Source: Terramyces sp. JEL0728 (Eukaryota; Chytridiomycota; Chytridiomycetes; Rhizophydiales; Terramycetaceae). From it: a stretch of 64,000 nucleotides of DNA. Shown one piece after another: positions 46,901 to 57,607 of the stretch. Location of the stretch: contig JADIIU010000037.1 in assembly GCA_027603945.1 (NCBI GenBank), positions 1 through 64,000 on the forward strand, written 5' to 3'. How positions within the stretch are numbered: position 1 is the first letter of the stretch; every line of letters starts with the position of its first letter. The position numbers and the translations under genes were made by a program. The notes beneath the pieces are model-generated. The model saw nothing but the letters and a program-made list of their open reading frames with translations, was not told where the DNA came from and searched no databases.

Positions 46901-48402
46901 TACCAGGCTCCTCAATTCAAACTGTTTATTACTTGCGAAGTTCACCCAGGTATACCTGTTAACCTGTTGAGGGGCTCACAAATTATGATTTTTGAACCAC
47001 CGTCTGGAATTCGCTCGTGCATCAAGGACTCCTTGAATTCAATTTCCAGAAACTATCTGCAAGGACCTATCGAAAAGCAACGCGCACTATTCATGTTAGC
47101 CTGGGTACATTCTGTGATTTTGGAGAGGGTCCGTTACCTACCTATTGGCTGGACAAAGAATTATGATTTCAACGATTCAGATTTCGATATTGCGGTGAAG
47201 ATTTTGGATACTTGGTTTGCATTTGCTAGCAACGGAAGATCAAATATTGCACCAGAATCTATTCCGTGGGAAGCTCTACGAATGCTGCTCTCTCAAAATG
47301 TTTATGGTGGTAAGATTGATAGGAAGGTTGATCAAACAATGCTGGAAACGTTGATTAATCAATTCTTGAATCCAGCAATTTACAGTGCCGACTTTAAGCT
47401 GGTGGAAAGCTTGAAGAGCCAACCCCTGCTAGTGACTCCAGAAGGAGTGAAAATCAGCGAATTTTTGGAATGGGTGAACAAGCTGGAAGAGTCTCAACCA
47501 CCAAACTGGATTGGGTTGTCCCAGGATGCAGACTTGCTTATGAAGCAAAGGAAAACTCTCGAAATCCTTTCCAAACTTCGAACTTTGGATGGTATTATCG
47601 AAAACTCGTTGGTTGACCAGGAAGTTGTACAATGGAAATCATCCCTGAAGAGCAAGATTGTTGGATGGCTTGATTTAATCCCAAAGATTGCCGATTCATT
47701 CAGAACTGAAGGCAATGACTCTGTAAGCAGATATTTCCGAAACGAGTTCAAGTTAGCCAAAACATTGCATGACACTATTTCATCCGATTTAGCGTTATTA
47801 ATGGATATTTTGAATGGAAAAACACACCAAACCAATTATTCTCGTTCGTTACTGCAGGATATTGGGAAAAGTAGTTGATTTTTAATGTAGGTGTGATTCC
47901 ATCCCACTGGATTACTTATAGCACTCCATTTAAATCCTTGCAAGCCTTTATCAACGAAGTCGGTGTGAAGTTTAAACAAACAAATGAAATTTCAAAGTCA
48001 GTTGAACCAATCCACTCAAAAATCTCGATTGGAGCGCTGTTTGACCCTAGAGCGTTCTTGACTGCAACTAGACAATATACTTCAAAGGCTATTGGGGTTT
48101 CGCTTGAACACTTGCAACTGAACTGCACAATTGGCGATAAGCCAAAAACCACATGTTTTGAAGTCGTCAACATGAAGCTGGAAGGCGCAGCGTTGGTAAA
48201 TGGCAGTTTGGAACTAAGTGACCAAGTAAATCCATTCCACCTTGGAGCAATGTTTATCTACTGGGCTCAATCAAGTACAGCAGGAAATGTTGCAATTCCA
48301 ATTTATTCCAGTGCTCACCGGCAACATGTCCTTTTTGAATTCACTAGTAACCACCCAAAGCGGTCAGAAATCATCAAGAGATCCGTTGCAATTATTGCTT
48401 AA
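34976..48402 (+). CDS. DYNC1H1: Cytoplasmic dynein 1 heavy chain
   Basis: 4377 aa. Exons: 34976-35246, 35353-35737, 35804-36166, 36187-40357, 40378-41036, 41057-42348, 42370-46473, 46494-47870, 47891-48402; total divisible by three. Minus-end microtubule motor. Tail (about 1-1400) matches DYNC1H1, e.g. [20 protein letters not shown] and [16 protein letters not shown]1 P-loop GPAGTGKTESVKA (about residue 1725), AAA2 GKSGTGKST (about 2010), AAA3 GPPGSGKTMT (about 2380), AAA4 GISGSGKST (about 2715); coiled-coil stalk flanking the microtubule-binding head about 2960-3275; C-terminal domain ends near SVAIIA. Introns fall directly after the Lys of the AAA1 and AAA3 P-loops. Two junctions (35247-35352, 35738-35803) are stacked mini-introns. 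SF3B6 starts 42 nt downstream. Confidence 0.97.
35247..35352 (+). repeat. Array of five head-to-tail mini-introns in dynein gene
   Basis: Five consecutive GT...AG units with no base between them: 35247-35267 (21), 35268-35290 (23), 35291-35311 (21), 35312-35332 (21), 35333-35352 (20). Units 3 and 4 are identical (GTACACCCAACTAATCTCCAG less one base here), units 1-4 share TAATCTCCAG. Removing all 106 nt restores frame and joins TPYFIQ to [15 protein letters not shown], as dynein homology wants. Removing unit 1, units 1-2, 1-3 or 1-4 alone does not give an open frame. Confidence 0.75.
35738..35803 (+). other. Three head-to-tail mini-introns in dynein gene
   Basis: Units 35738-35759 (22, ...CTAATTATAG), 35760-35782 (23, ...CTGACTATTAG), 35783-35803 (21, ...CTAACGATAG), each GT...AG with its own branch-like sequence. 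Removing all 66 nt gives [17 protein letters not shown], which matches the dynein family. Removing only the first unit shifts the frame. Confidence 0.75.
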
Positions 48403-48444
48403 TAAATCTTGCAAATTTGATCTCGAAAAAGTTTCTAAAATCTT

Positions 48445-48741
48445 ATGGCTTTCGCAAATAAGGGAAAACTTCCACCAGATGTAAATAGGGCACTATTTGT
48501 CAGAAATCTTCCATATAAAATAACGAGCGAAGATATGTACGATTTATTTGGAAAGTATGGGGCAATCAGACAAATACGACTTGGAAATGCAAACGATACC
48601 AGAGGAACCGCATTTGTGGTGTACGAAGATCTATACGACGCAAAGCAAGCTCAAGAGCATTTGTCTGGGTTCAATTTACAAGGAAGATATCTTATCGTGC
48701 TGTTTTATTCGCAGTCCAAGGCTGCTAAAAGAGAAAAGTAA
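48445..48741 (+). CDS. SF3B6: SF3b subunit p14 (SF3B6), branch-point contacting protein
   Basis: 98 aa, single exon. RRM: RNP2 [33 protein letters not shown]1-like [11 protein letters not shown], then [18 protein letters not shown]. In the U2 snRNP SF3b complex this protein sits at the bulged branch-point adenosine. The human protein is about 125 aa; this one stops soon after the RRM, lacking the charged C-terminal tail. Budding yeast has no p14, so retention is informative in a genome whose branch points lie only a few bases from the acceptor. Confidence 0.93.
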   Translation: MAFANKGKLPPDVNRALFVRNLPYKITSEDMYDLFGKYGAIRQIRLGNANDTRGTAFVVYEDLYDAKQAQEHLSGFNLQGRYLIVLFYSQSKAAKREK

Positions 48742-48786
48742 TATAATATTTTTTACATTTTTCTTACAATTCAACCACAACGGGTT

Positions 48787-49725
48787 TTGCGCAGGTGTTT
48801 GTTGTTCGTAGGGTTATTGGCCCTGTATCAACTGTATGCAATCTGGCAGTCGGGCTACATGGCGAATTTGGTCAAAGCTCAAAAGATGGACAGGTATCAA
48901 GTGTCGTTTGTGTTTATGGGCAACAAAACCGATTATGAACTGGATAACATTGATAAATGGATCAAGGTGACTCTGAACGATACAATAATTAACCGTATAC
49001 ATGCTGATCATCCTCTTATTTCAAAAGTCATGGCGGTGAAGGAAGTGCGAGCACTGCAAAAGTTGCACTTGTATCCAATAGTTCAAGGAGACTTTATGAA
49101 AATAGTTTCGCTTTATTACAATGGCGGAGCCAGTGTAGATTTAGACGTTATTCCCTATGTCAACTACCCTTCGTATTTTATAGATCATCCAAAGACCAAG
49201 GAGTGTCAGATAATTTTTGGAATAGAGCACGAACGATATTCAATTGAGGAAATACCGCCAGTCAGGATGGGCCAGCTACAAACCTGGGCAATGTTTGCAC
49301 AAATCAAGAAATCTCAGTTTGTCAGGAAATTGTTGGATAGGGTTATAGTAGAAATTGAGAAAACAGAGGCCGGCGCAAACAAAATTGGATATTATGATGT
49401 TCAAGAGATTGCAGGCAGCGGGATTATTACTGATTTTGTTAACAGAAAAGCATGTGATTATCTAGATACAGCTGTAGTAGGCGGTCTGTCCTGGAACAAC
49501 CTGAAAATGTTTCCAAAAAGCGTTGTTCAGTGTAAATGGGGGCATGAAACTATATGCGTGCTTGGTAAAGAGTGGACTGGAATTGATTGCAGACACGATA
49601 ACCCAACGTGTGTATTACAGCACCAATTCAGAGGCACATGGAAAAACGGGTATTCAGAAAAGGACTTGGCTTACAAAGGCTACTACGGTAAGCCAAAAAA
49701 CCAGATTGGGAAGTTGTTTGATTGA
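48787..49725 (+). CDS. GT32/Och1-like glycosyltransferase, start uncertain
   Basis: Frame of 312 codons. DxD sugar-nucleotide motif in YYNGGASVDLDVIPYVNY, preceded by VKEVRALQKLHLYPIVQGDF, as in the Och1/GT32 family; GTWKNGYSEKDLAY near the end. A hydrophobic stretch CLLFVGLLALYQLYAIW would be a signal anchor for a Golgi type II protein, but no ATG precedes it in frame: the first in-frame ATG is 48859 (MANLVKAQKMDRY), after the anchor. Either a tiny upstream exon, a non-AUG start, or a soluble product. Begins about 45-120 nt after SF3B6. Likely mannosyl/galactosyl transfer in the Golgi (inference). Confidence 0.75.
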   Translation: MRRCLLFVGLLALYQLYAIWQSGYMANLVKAQKMDRYQVSFVFMGNKTDYELDNIDKWIKVTLNDTIINRIHADHPLISKVMAVKEVRALQKLHLYPIVQGDFMKIVSLYYNGGASVDLDVIPYVNYPSYFIDHPKTKECQIIFGIEHERYSIEEIPPVRMGQLQTWAMFAQIKKSQFVRKLLDRVIVEIEKTEAGANKIGYYDVQEIAGSGIITDFVNRKACDYLDTAVVGGLSWNNLKMFPKSVVQCKWGHETICVLGKEWTGIDCRHDNPTCVLQHQFRGTWKNGYSEKDLAYKGYYGKPKNQIGKLFD

Positions 49726-49843
49726 TTGCGTGCTCAAAGCTACTTCAGGCCAACCTTCATTTTGATTTATTAAAACTGATATCGTAACGGCGGTACGGCC
49801 TAGATGAATAAAAGCTGATGTAATTATGGGTTTTATTAGATAT

Positions 49844-52185
49844 CTAATCGTCTTGAATACCCAACCATCTCAACATACTAGAATCTTGGCCACTAACCAT
49901 CCATACATCGTCGTCAGTATAGGTTTCAATGCATTTCAGCAAATCAGACTCTGTGTAACCTTTAGACAAGATACGTTCGCGAACATCCCCCAAGTTGATG
50001 GTTGGTTGTAATTGGCCATTTGAACGAGTGCACATTTCCTTGATACATTCAAAGATCGCACTAGTCGCGTCCTTTTTGAAAATTGGTTTGTGGTTCAATG
50101 ATGCTTTGGAAACTTGAAGTAATCGAAGAGCTTCATCTACATCTAGTTCGGTAATTTCATTAGAGAATCTTAAACGAGTCTAATGTTAGATGTGTATTAC
50201 CAATGCAGAAGCCAGACGAATGATGGACAATAATGTTCTAGCACACGTGTATTGGAAATCTTGAGTTTCGTCGGCTCTTTTACGCAGATTTACATAAGAG
50301 TTAATAACATGGTCTGCAGTGGCTGGAAGTAATGTCGGCTGGAAAGTGCGGGCAACTGAAATGTAATGTCTGATGTTAATAAATGCTACTTGATCAAATT
50401 AGGCTCCAATACTGAAATATCTTCATTTACGGGGTGTTTCAGACAGCGGTGAACAAAGGTGACGTGCTGTGCCAACTTCAAGTCAGACTCAATTGATGGT
50501 TTATCAAGCAACAAGAAAAGCAAATCAAATCGAGATAATAATGCAGCTGGGAGGTTGATGTTGTCTGTTGGTTTCATTCTTGGGTTGTAGCGGCCATAGC
50601 GAGGATTGGCAGCTGCCAAAATACAAGTACGAGCGTTCAACGTTGTAGTAATGCCGGCTTTGCTGATACTGATTGTCTGCTGTTCCATAACTTCGTGTAT
50701 GGCCGTACGGTCTGTTTCGTCCATCTTGTCAAATTCATCGATACAAGCTACTCCATTGTCAGCTAACACCAATGCACCACCTTCAAGAACCATTTCATCA
50801 GTAACTGGATCGCGTGTAACAGATGCCGTCAACCCAACACCGGATGAACCTCTGCCAGTGGTATATACTGCACGGGGTGCGATTTTGCAGATATGCTTGA
50901 GCAATTGGGATTTCGCAACCCCGGGATCGCCCATCAAACAAATATTCAAGTCACCACGTACCTTCATTCCGTCAGCTGTTTCCTTGTTTGCTCCGCCAAC
51001 CAGCATCAATAACAGAGCCTTTTTTACATCCTCATGGCCATAGATTTCTGGTGCGATAGAGTGGGCTAAGCGATCGTAAATTCCAGGCTGATTTGCGTTC
51101 GCGTGAATCTCTTCTCTGATACTTTCAGTCAAGGTCATGTCAGCATACTGAGTTTTCATTTGCAATACGTGGTGTGCTTCCAAGTATGTGTCGGTGATCA
51201 AACCGGCTCTAATGGCTTTGTATCCTGTGAATGGGATTGGAAGTATACACCCACCAACGACTACAATTTCGCCAGGATTGACAGTTCTGGTTTGTTCCTG
51301 AGTGAGATATACCGTCATAGATCGGGGGATATGTCCCATTGGCACTTGATCAGTCAATTCTTGCAGCTTCATCTCTTGGAACTTTACAAATTTACAGCCT
51401 CTGGTTTGTAAATATAGTCTTCCTTTAGTGTTGTTTGTTTGGCATTGGGAAGAAGGGCAAACAGAAATTGGGGTCCAAGTTGCGTTTATAACCTAGATTA
51501 GATGATTACTACATCTTGGAATACTTCGTGACCACATGAATCGCAAGAGTATGCAGACACGACACATAAAGGCTTCACATTACTGACTCTAGTCACCATT
51601 CCTTTGATTTTAACCATTTTCCCAACCATATCTCCCTTTACTTGGCGAACAGACACCATTTTCATGGAGGTTCTAGGAACAAAAGTCAAGTTGCTAAATT
51701 AATAATAAATACTATTTGCGGACTAATTCTGGAGGGAAGGAAATAGCTCCGTTTCCATCTTCTTGATTTCTCTTTGTTCGTTGGTAAATTAAAACAGAAA
51801 GTGGATCTGAATCGTCAGTTGGCTGATATTAGCAATGATTACTTGATCTGTTTGATCTGGAAGCATAGAATCAACAACTTGGCAAAACAAGCTTGTGTAT
51901 CTCTTTGTGTTTTGTTCAATATTTAATAATAGAGATTGATCAGTGATCTGCAATTAAGAACGAGGTACCATTGCTAGTTGGTCGAGTTCAATTTCAATTT
52001 TGGATAATTTCTGCTGAGCAACTTCTGCCAACATGTCGCTGAAACTGATATAATCTGTTGGTTTATAGTTGTCCAAGATATCCTTGATTTTCACTCAAGT
52101 CAGTCGTCACTGTACCTGATATTAGTCAAAGATAACCTTTTTCTTGTGCATAGTCAATCCCAATATTAATTGCTGGAGTAGACAT
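49844..52185 (-). CDS. MCM7: DNA replication licensing helicase subunit MCM7
   Basis: 725 aa from eight exons: 52137-52185, 51969-52093, 51843-51947, 51713-51822, 51513-51693, 50390-51492, 50201-50369, 49844-50179. Part of the MCM2-7 replicative helicase. N-terminal [20 protein letters not shown], zinc motif [11 protein letters not shown] with [35 protein letters not shown], Walker [25 protein letters not shown], Walker [11 protein letters not shown], Arg finger LSRFDLLF. The first junction (52094-52136) is two stacked mini-introns (22 and 21 nt). All other introns are 19-21 nt. C-terminal winged-helix region ends [19 protein letters not shown]. Confidence 0.95.
52094..52136 (-). other. Two head-to-tail mini-introns in MCM7
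   Basis: On the minus strand 52136-52116 (21 nt, GTTATC...CTAATATCAG) is followed without a gap by 52115-52094 (22 nt, GTACAG...CTGACTTGAG). Removing both gives [15 protein letters not shown], which fits the MCM7 N-terminus; removing only the first shifts the frame. Confidence 0.72.
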
Positions 52186-52369
52186 TAGATTTGCAAATCT
52201 TTTTCGAGCGAATTTAAAAGTTTGAACTTTCGGACATGCAATGAAATTGAGACAGACGGGTATTTTGAGATGGTACGAATCTAATAGTGAGGAGCGATAG
52301 AGCTCAGTTCATTTTTTACATCATTCTAATCTGAGGTGACATTTACCTCGTATTTTCTTTACAAAAAAG

Positions 52370-52981
52370 ATGAAAAATATCGCACTAGTTGGTGAAGCAG
52401 ATATCGTCGTAGAGTTTTTTGAATACAGCATCAATTCAATCTTGTACCAGAGGGAGCTCTATTCGCCAGACTGTAAGCATGACTGACATTAGGTTTCAAG
52501 GTGGTTAAAAAGTACAACTTGTCGCTGTTCGTATCGCAGGATGAGGCTCTATCCAAGTATCTGGCACAAATATTGGCTCAAGTGAAGGTATGGATATCAA
52601 CTCGTCAAATATGGTCACTGGTTTTGGTTTTAATAGACAAGGAAACACTAGAAGTTCGGGAACGTTGGCAGTTTGAATTAAATATCACTAAAGAAAACAA
52701 GGAGAGAAAGGAAAAGGAAATTCATGCAGAAATCAGCGCAATTATCAGGCAAATTACTGCCAGTGTTGGGTTTCTCCCAATCCTTCCTGAAAACATGACT
52801 TTTAGTGTACTAGCCTATACCGACAAGAATATTCAAGTACCATCAGAGTGGGTAATTGAAATTAATGCAGATTGACTCTGACGCAAAGCTTATTTCAGAC
52901 CCAACGATTGTAAAATTGAGATCACTGAATACCAACGATTATAAAATCGATTCTATGGTATCTTACAAACTTCAGGAATAA
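52370..52981 (+). CDS. MAD2: Spindle checkpoint HORMA protein MAD2
   Basis: 190 aa from three exons; introns 52473-52492 (20 nt) and 52852-52870 (19 nt). Binds Cdc20 and holds the anaphase-promoting complex. HORMA landmarks: ALVGEADIVVEFFEYSINSI, LYQRELYSP, ERWQFELNI, AEISAIIRQITASVGFLP, YTDKNIQVPSEW, and the C-terminal safety-belt KLRSLNTNDYKIDSMVSYKL. Without the 19-nt intron the 3' end looks frameshifted. Lies 185 nt from the divergent MCM7 start. Confidence 0.95.
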
Positions 52982-53002
52982 AATATTTGGTTCAATACGT
53001 TT

Positions 53003-53125
53003 TCAAGGCTCTAGCTCGACTGTAAGCTTCATCCCATTGGCATGAGACACTGCTGGAATAATCAGATGACTATTTCTTGTCCACACCTCCCCAGAAGTCT
53101 CTGGATTAATGACTCCTTTGCTGTA
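53003..53125 (-). other. Coding-like stretch, unresolved
   Basis: The minus strand reads KGVINPETSGEVWTRNSHLI then IPAVSHANGMKLTVELEP and a stop at 53003, with protein-like composition. A CTTTTACAG acceptor precedes it. No ATG-led upstream exon was found; the upstream side overlaps the promoter of the 53216 gene. Could be the 3' exon of a small gene or a remnant. Confidence 0.3.
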
Positions 53126-53174
53126 AAAGGAAAAAAATTGACATTTACAAGCGGCTGGTATGACTCAATGCAAG

Positions 53175-53182
53175 TATAAAAG
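53175..53182 (+). promoter_or_regulatory. TATA box of small Cys-rich gene
   Basis: TATAAAAG 33 nt before the ATG at 53216. An ATG at 53196 opens only six codons. Confidence 0.55.
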
Positions 53183-53215
53183 AAAGAGAAAACCTATGAA
53201 TTTTTACACTTTAGA

Positions 53216-53419
53216 ATGCCTTTCCTGAATATTAAAAACACTCATCCACAAGCCTCATCGGTGGATGAGTCGGTATTCCCCAACTTTTGTTTAAATGGCT
53301 GTGACTTGCAGTGCACTGGGTTGTACTGCGATGAATGCATAAAAAGAATCAAGGTGGTTAAAACTATTATCCCGAATATGGGATTCCAAAACCGCAGAAT
53401 ATGTAAAAAAAGGAAATAA
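53216..53419 (+). CDS. Small Cys-rich protein, unknown
   Basis: 67 aa. One compact Cys cluster CLNGCDLQCTGLYCDECIKR (C-x3-C-x3-C-x4-C-x2-C), probably one zinc site, then a basic C-terminus RRICKKRK that could be a nuclear signal. Not recognised. It has a good TATA box, so it is likely transcribed. The remaining sequence is low in hydrophobic residues; no signal peptide. Confidence 0.6.
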   Translation: MPFLNIKNTHPQASSVDESVFPNFCLNGCDLQCTGLYCDECIKRIKVVKTIIPNMGFQNRRICKKRK

Positions 53420-53498
53420 ATTATTTGTATAAAGATTTGCATTTTGTTTTACTTGGCATCTGGCGATTCATAACCAGAAACATTTCAATCTAGTTTAT

Positions 53499-53987
53499 TC
53501 AAGAATTTTGTCCGGAACAAGCATTGCCCATAACTGTGTCAAGGTCATAATTTTGACCAAGATGTTGATTAGTCCAATCAAGAATCAATTTTACTGCCTC
53601 TATTTGGGTCAAGCTTCCATCATTCATGCCTCTGTATGCCTGCTCTTCAACTTTATCTTTGGCAAGCGAATTGTCAGCAGTCAATGGTTCTGGCCACAAG
53701 TTGTAATCATCATCAGATCCGCCGATAGCTAATGGAATAAAGTGATCAAATTCATAATTGGACCAAGTAGATTTTGGCACGCCATAGTTGTTGGCAACTC
53801 TTGTTTTTTCAGCAGTGCCAACGTTTCTTTTACAATATGCGATTCCTTCTTTATAACGAGCTTCTTGATAGTTGGCATCACTTGTGGTGCACAAGCAGCC
53901 TGGAGTATAACTTGGAATAATGTTGTAGCTAGATGCCTGGTTGAGAACTGCTGCTGCAAAGACACTGGAAACCAATAGTAATTTCAT
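53499..53987 (-). CDS. Secreted HNH-type nuclease-like protein
   Basis: 162 aa. Signal peptide MKLLLVSSVFAAAVLNQASS. HNH core EFDHFIPLAIGGSDDDYNLW followed by PEP and AKDKVE, the layout of bacterial HNH proteins (DHLIPL...GG..D..NLWP); catalytic His in FDHF, last motif residues N and K visible. Four Cys (CLC, YC, AC) suggest disulfides of a secreted protein. TATA box 26 nt before the ATG. Closest relatives by pattern are bacterial, so transfer into this genome is a fair hypothesis. Possible role: extracellular DNA digestion (inference). Confidence 0.82.
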   Translation of the reverse strand: MKLLLVSSVFAAAVLNQASSYNIIPSYTPGCLCTTSDANYQEARYKEGIAYCKRNVGTAEKTRVANNYGVPKSTWSNYEFDHFIPLAIGGSDDDYNLWPEPLTADNSLAKDKVEEQAYRGMNDGSLTQIEAVKLILDWTNQHLGQNYDLDTVMGNACSGQNS

Positions 53988-54013
53988 TTGTCGTTTTCCG
54001 GCTGCTCACGAGT

Positions 54014-54021
54014 TATTTATA
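54014..54021 (-). promoter_or_regulatory. TATA box of HNH nuclease gene
   Basis: TATAAATA on the minus strand, 26 nt before the ATG at 53987. Confidence 0.6.
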
Positions 54022-54491
54022 CTTCAGAACCACGTTTTACCGTCTGCATGCGGTCTCGTCAGTGTCTCAACGGCCATTCAACATACATCCGAACGAAAAT
54101 ATCCTATTGAATAGCGATTTATAATTGTTGCAAAGGGGGATTCATTGCCTGAACAGCCTCGAAAATACCCAAAAGCCTACTCAATTCATTAAGTGTACTT
54201 TGGAAATCCGATGCCGAATAGGTTAAACACGTGTCTCGTGTCTATAGAGAATGTTATGAATCGCTTCTCGTCCTATATGATCAATGATATCCTCTATAAT
54301 TATCATGTACCCCAAAAGATATCCTTTGCAAAGAATCATTGGTGTTGAACCACTGCGCTCCCATTAGGTGTACCAAAAGGTGTTGTGAATCCACTCTGAT
54401 TATATCTAGACATTTTGGAAAGGCTGCGTCGGTATAAACCTACTTGTCCATTCCGCAGTGTGCGTTGCAAATGTGAACCAACTAAACTAGT
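54022..54491. other. Intergenic, nothing recognised
   Basis: No frame worth calling. A TATAAA near 54432 could serve the small frame at 54492. Confidence 0.4.
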
Positions 54492-54671
54492 ATGGCTCGG
54501 GCGAAACAAATAAAATACAGCAGTTTAAGTTTACGGCCGACATATCCAGATGAAAACCAAGTTTTTGTGCAGGAGGTTGATTACTGCAACTTTCGAGGAT
54601 TGCCAGAATCTGTACTACCCAGCACTACTAAACTAGCACAGCACTGCTGCTGGAGCCAACCTAAAAAGTAA
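54492..54671 (+). CDS. Possible 59-aa protein
   Basis: MARAKQIKYSSLSLRPTYPD and onward to a stop, with a basic N-terminus and HCCW near the end. TATAAA lies about 55 nt upstream, farther than in other genes here. No similarity recognised. Could be a small gene or a chance frame. Confidence 0.3.
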   Translation: MARAKQIKYSSLSLRPTYPDENQVFVQEVDYCNFRGLPESVLPSTTKLAQHCCWSQPKK

Positions 54672-55074
54672 ATGAACATGCGAGAAGCCTACCACACAGC
54701 CATTATCTTTGTTAGTGCACACACTATACCAGGAAGGTTGAATTGACAAGAAATCAATTGCAAAATAATATGAAATAGACCATACGAGTCTGATTCATCC
54801 ATGGAATTTTGGACAAAAATTGTTCTTTTATACAACTCGATTTAGTAATATCCTTATTAAGTCGCCATTTGTGAATCAAACCACCACAATCGTGTCACCA
54901 TCTCTATTCCTTCACCGTCTTTAGTCACGTTTTCTTCAACTAAACGATTCCTTTAGGAAAAAAAACACGCTATCTGTTTCAGACACCAAGTGGCGAAGCA
55001 GTCAACAAAAGGAACAAAATAATGGCTATGTGAGCTCAATCCTATTAAAGTGAGGTCCCTGGAGTCACCTGCTT
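54672..55074. other. Intergenic, nothing recognised
   Basis: AT-rich, no supported frame; presumed upstream region of the NDT80-like gene. Confidence 0.4.
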
Positions 55075-56137
55075 ATGACATTTTTCAAGGAGCATCGGGC
55101 TACTGACTCGTCTCTTGTAGATGCAAACAACAATCCGTAATAGATATTAATATAGTGTGGATCTCGATATCAAGGTATCGCCAAGAAAAGGAATATGGTT
55201 CAAGGATAACCAATGGTGCTGCAACAAGCGAAATCAGTTCCAACTAGCCGTAAACATTAATGCGAATTCCTCGCCGCTCTTCCAAGATGGCCATCCGATT
55301 CTGCTTTATAAAGTGGAAATCTCGTGTACCGACATCAATGGAATCAACAAGATTGAAGTGCTTCAAAAATCCAATCATGGGCTTCAAAAAGTTGCTCCGT
55401 TTTACGTTACCGCGGAACAGAAAACACTGTTGCTTGCAGGCAGGCTCCAGTTTAGCAGAAGCACCGTATCCAAGAATCGGTACCTTCCTGTTGATGACTT
55501 TCGATTATATGTTTCCGTTTATTATATTGGTATGGGTGATGACGAACAGCATATCGTTACTCTATCCAGTGAAGAGTTGAGTGTGCTGCCGTATGGAGAG
55601 CCAAAGAAACGAATCCAGCCAACTCAAAGTCCAACTGAACAAAGTATCTCTTCAAAGTTTACAAACTACAGTATGTACCCAGCCATGCCAAACAAAGACA
55701 AACCAATTGTCAGTCATAGAAATGATCTCCCTCTTATTAATAGACCCAATTTTAATCCAAATCTCATACTCGATGGAACACCTTCGTCCCAGGTTATTGC
55801 ATTTGCAGGTGTACCAACAAACTTTTCTCAGATTACTGTCAGCGATGCATCTCACAATCGAACGGCCAACAATGTCGTAAATGAACAGTTACAATATGGG
55901 ATGGGCAGCATCAGCCCGCTTTCAACTACTACAGACTGCTCTCTTCCTTGTCCTAATACTGGGATTCAAGGGAATATGAGAGCTCGCTCAAACTCATTTG
56001 GTAATTTTGGTCATCCGTTTCCAGCTTCACTGTATCTTCCTATTAGCAATAACCAAACCGAGCACAATGCTCAAATTTGTACTGAAACCAACCAGTTTAC
56101 ATTCCCGGATCCTTTTTCGGATATATTTTTCATTTAG
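55075..56137 (+). CDS. NDT80/PhoG-like DNA-binding protein
   Basis: 347 aa, two exons; intron 55137-55155 (19 nt, ...ATTAATATAG). Exon 1 (MTFFKEHRATDSSLVDANNN) is in frame only from this ATG. The N-terminal half resembles the Ndt80 Ig-fold DNA-binding domain: IWFKDNQWCCNKRNQFQLAV, YKVEISCTDINGINKIEVLQ, RLQFSRSTVSKNRYL, FRLYVSVYYIG. Ndt80 controls meiotic genes in yeast; relatives control phosphate or development. The C-terminal half is Ser/Asn/Pro-rich and probably an activation region. The match is by pattern and moderate. Confidence 0.7.
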
Positions 56138-56200
56138 GTATCTCCACAGATCTGCAATTATAATAAAATGTGTACTTTAAGATATGCAAATTCAATTTAT

Positions 56201-57258
<1,058 letters not shown>

Positions 57259-57334
57259 CTAACCACCACCTGTGGCTGTGCGCCAAAAAAGATATGGGAT
57301 TCGGAAATGCAAAACAAAATACGACGACTTTAAA

Positions 57335-57603
57335 ATGTCTGGATTGCGATTGCAAGATCCGCTGTCGTTGCGACTCCTCATCCGTGCGATTCAAGGAGGG
57401 AAAAGATTAAGGTGAGCGAAAAAGTTGATTTTGTGGGCACCGCAATTAATTTAAACAAATTTGGCAGTTTATCAAATGCCGACGAAATTAGCAGAAGATT
57501 GAAGCTGCCCGTTATCTGCGATTCATTTCGTCCTTTCAAGTTCTTGACACAAAGCTGCAATGCACCAAATCGTGCATCAATACGAGCCAATAACATTAGA
57601 TAA
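57335..57603 (+). CDS. Possible small two-exon protein, unknown
   Basis: If a 56-nt intron at 57412-57467 is removed, 70 aa result: MSGLRLQDPLSLRLLIRAIQ ... SNADEISRRLKLPVICDSF ... and a stop at 57603. Exon 1 and exon 2 then share frame and the donor is GTGAGC. The gene would fit exactly between divergent THI4 (start 57258) and convergent NIP7 (stop 57608). No homology recognised, and the intron is longer than usual, so the call is tentative. Confidence 0.4.
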
Positions 57604-57607
57604 TATA

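Noticed and set aside
36460..47835. Many minus-strand frames inside the dynein gene
   Set aside because: Antisense shadows of the conserved coding sequence.
52852..52873. Apparent frameshift near the 3' end of MAD2
   Set aside because: Removing a 19-nt intron ending in TTAATGCAG restores the conserved C-terminal HORMA sequence.
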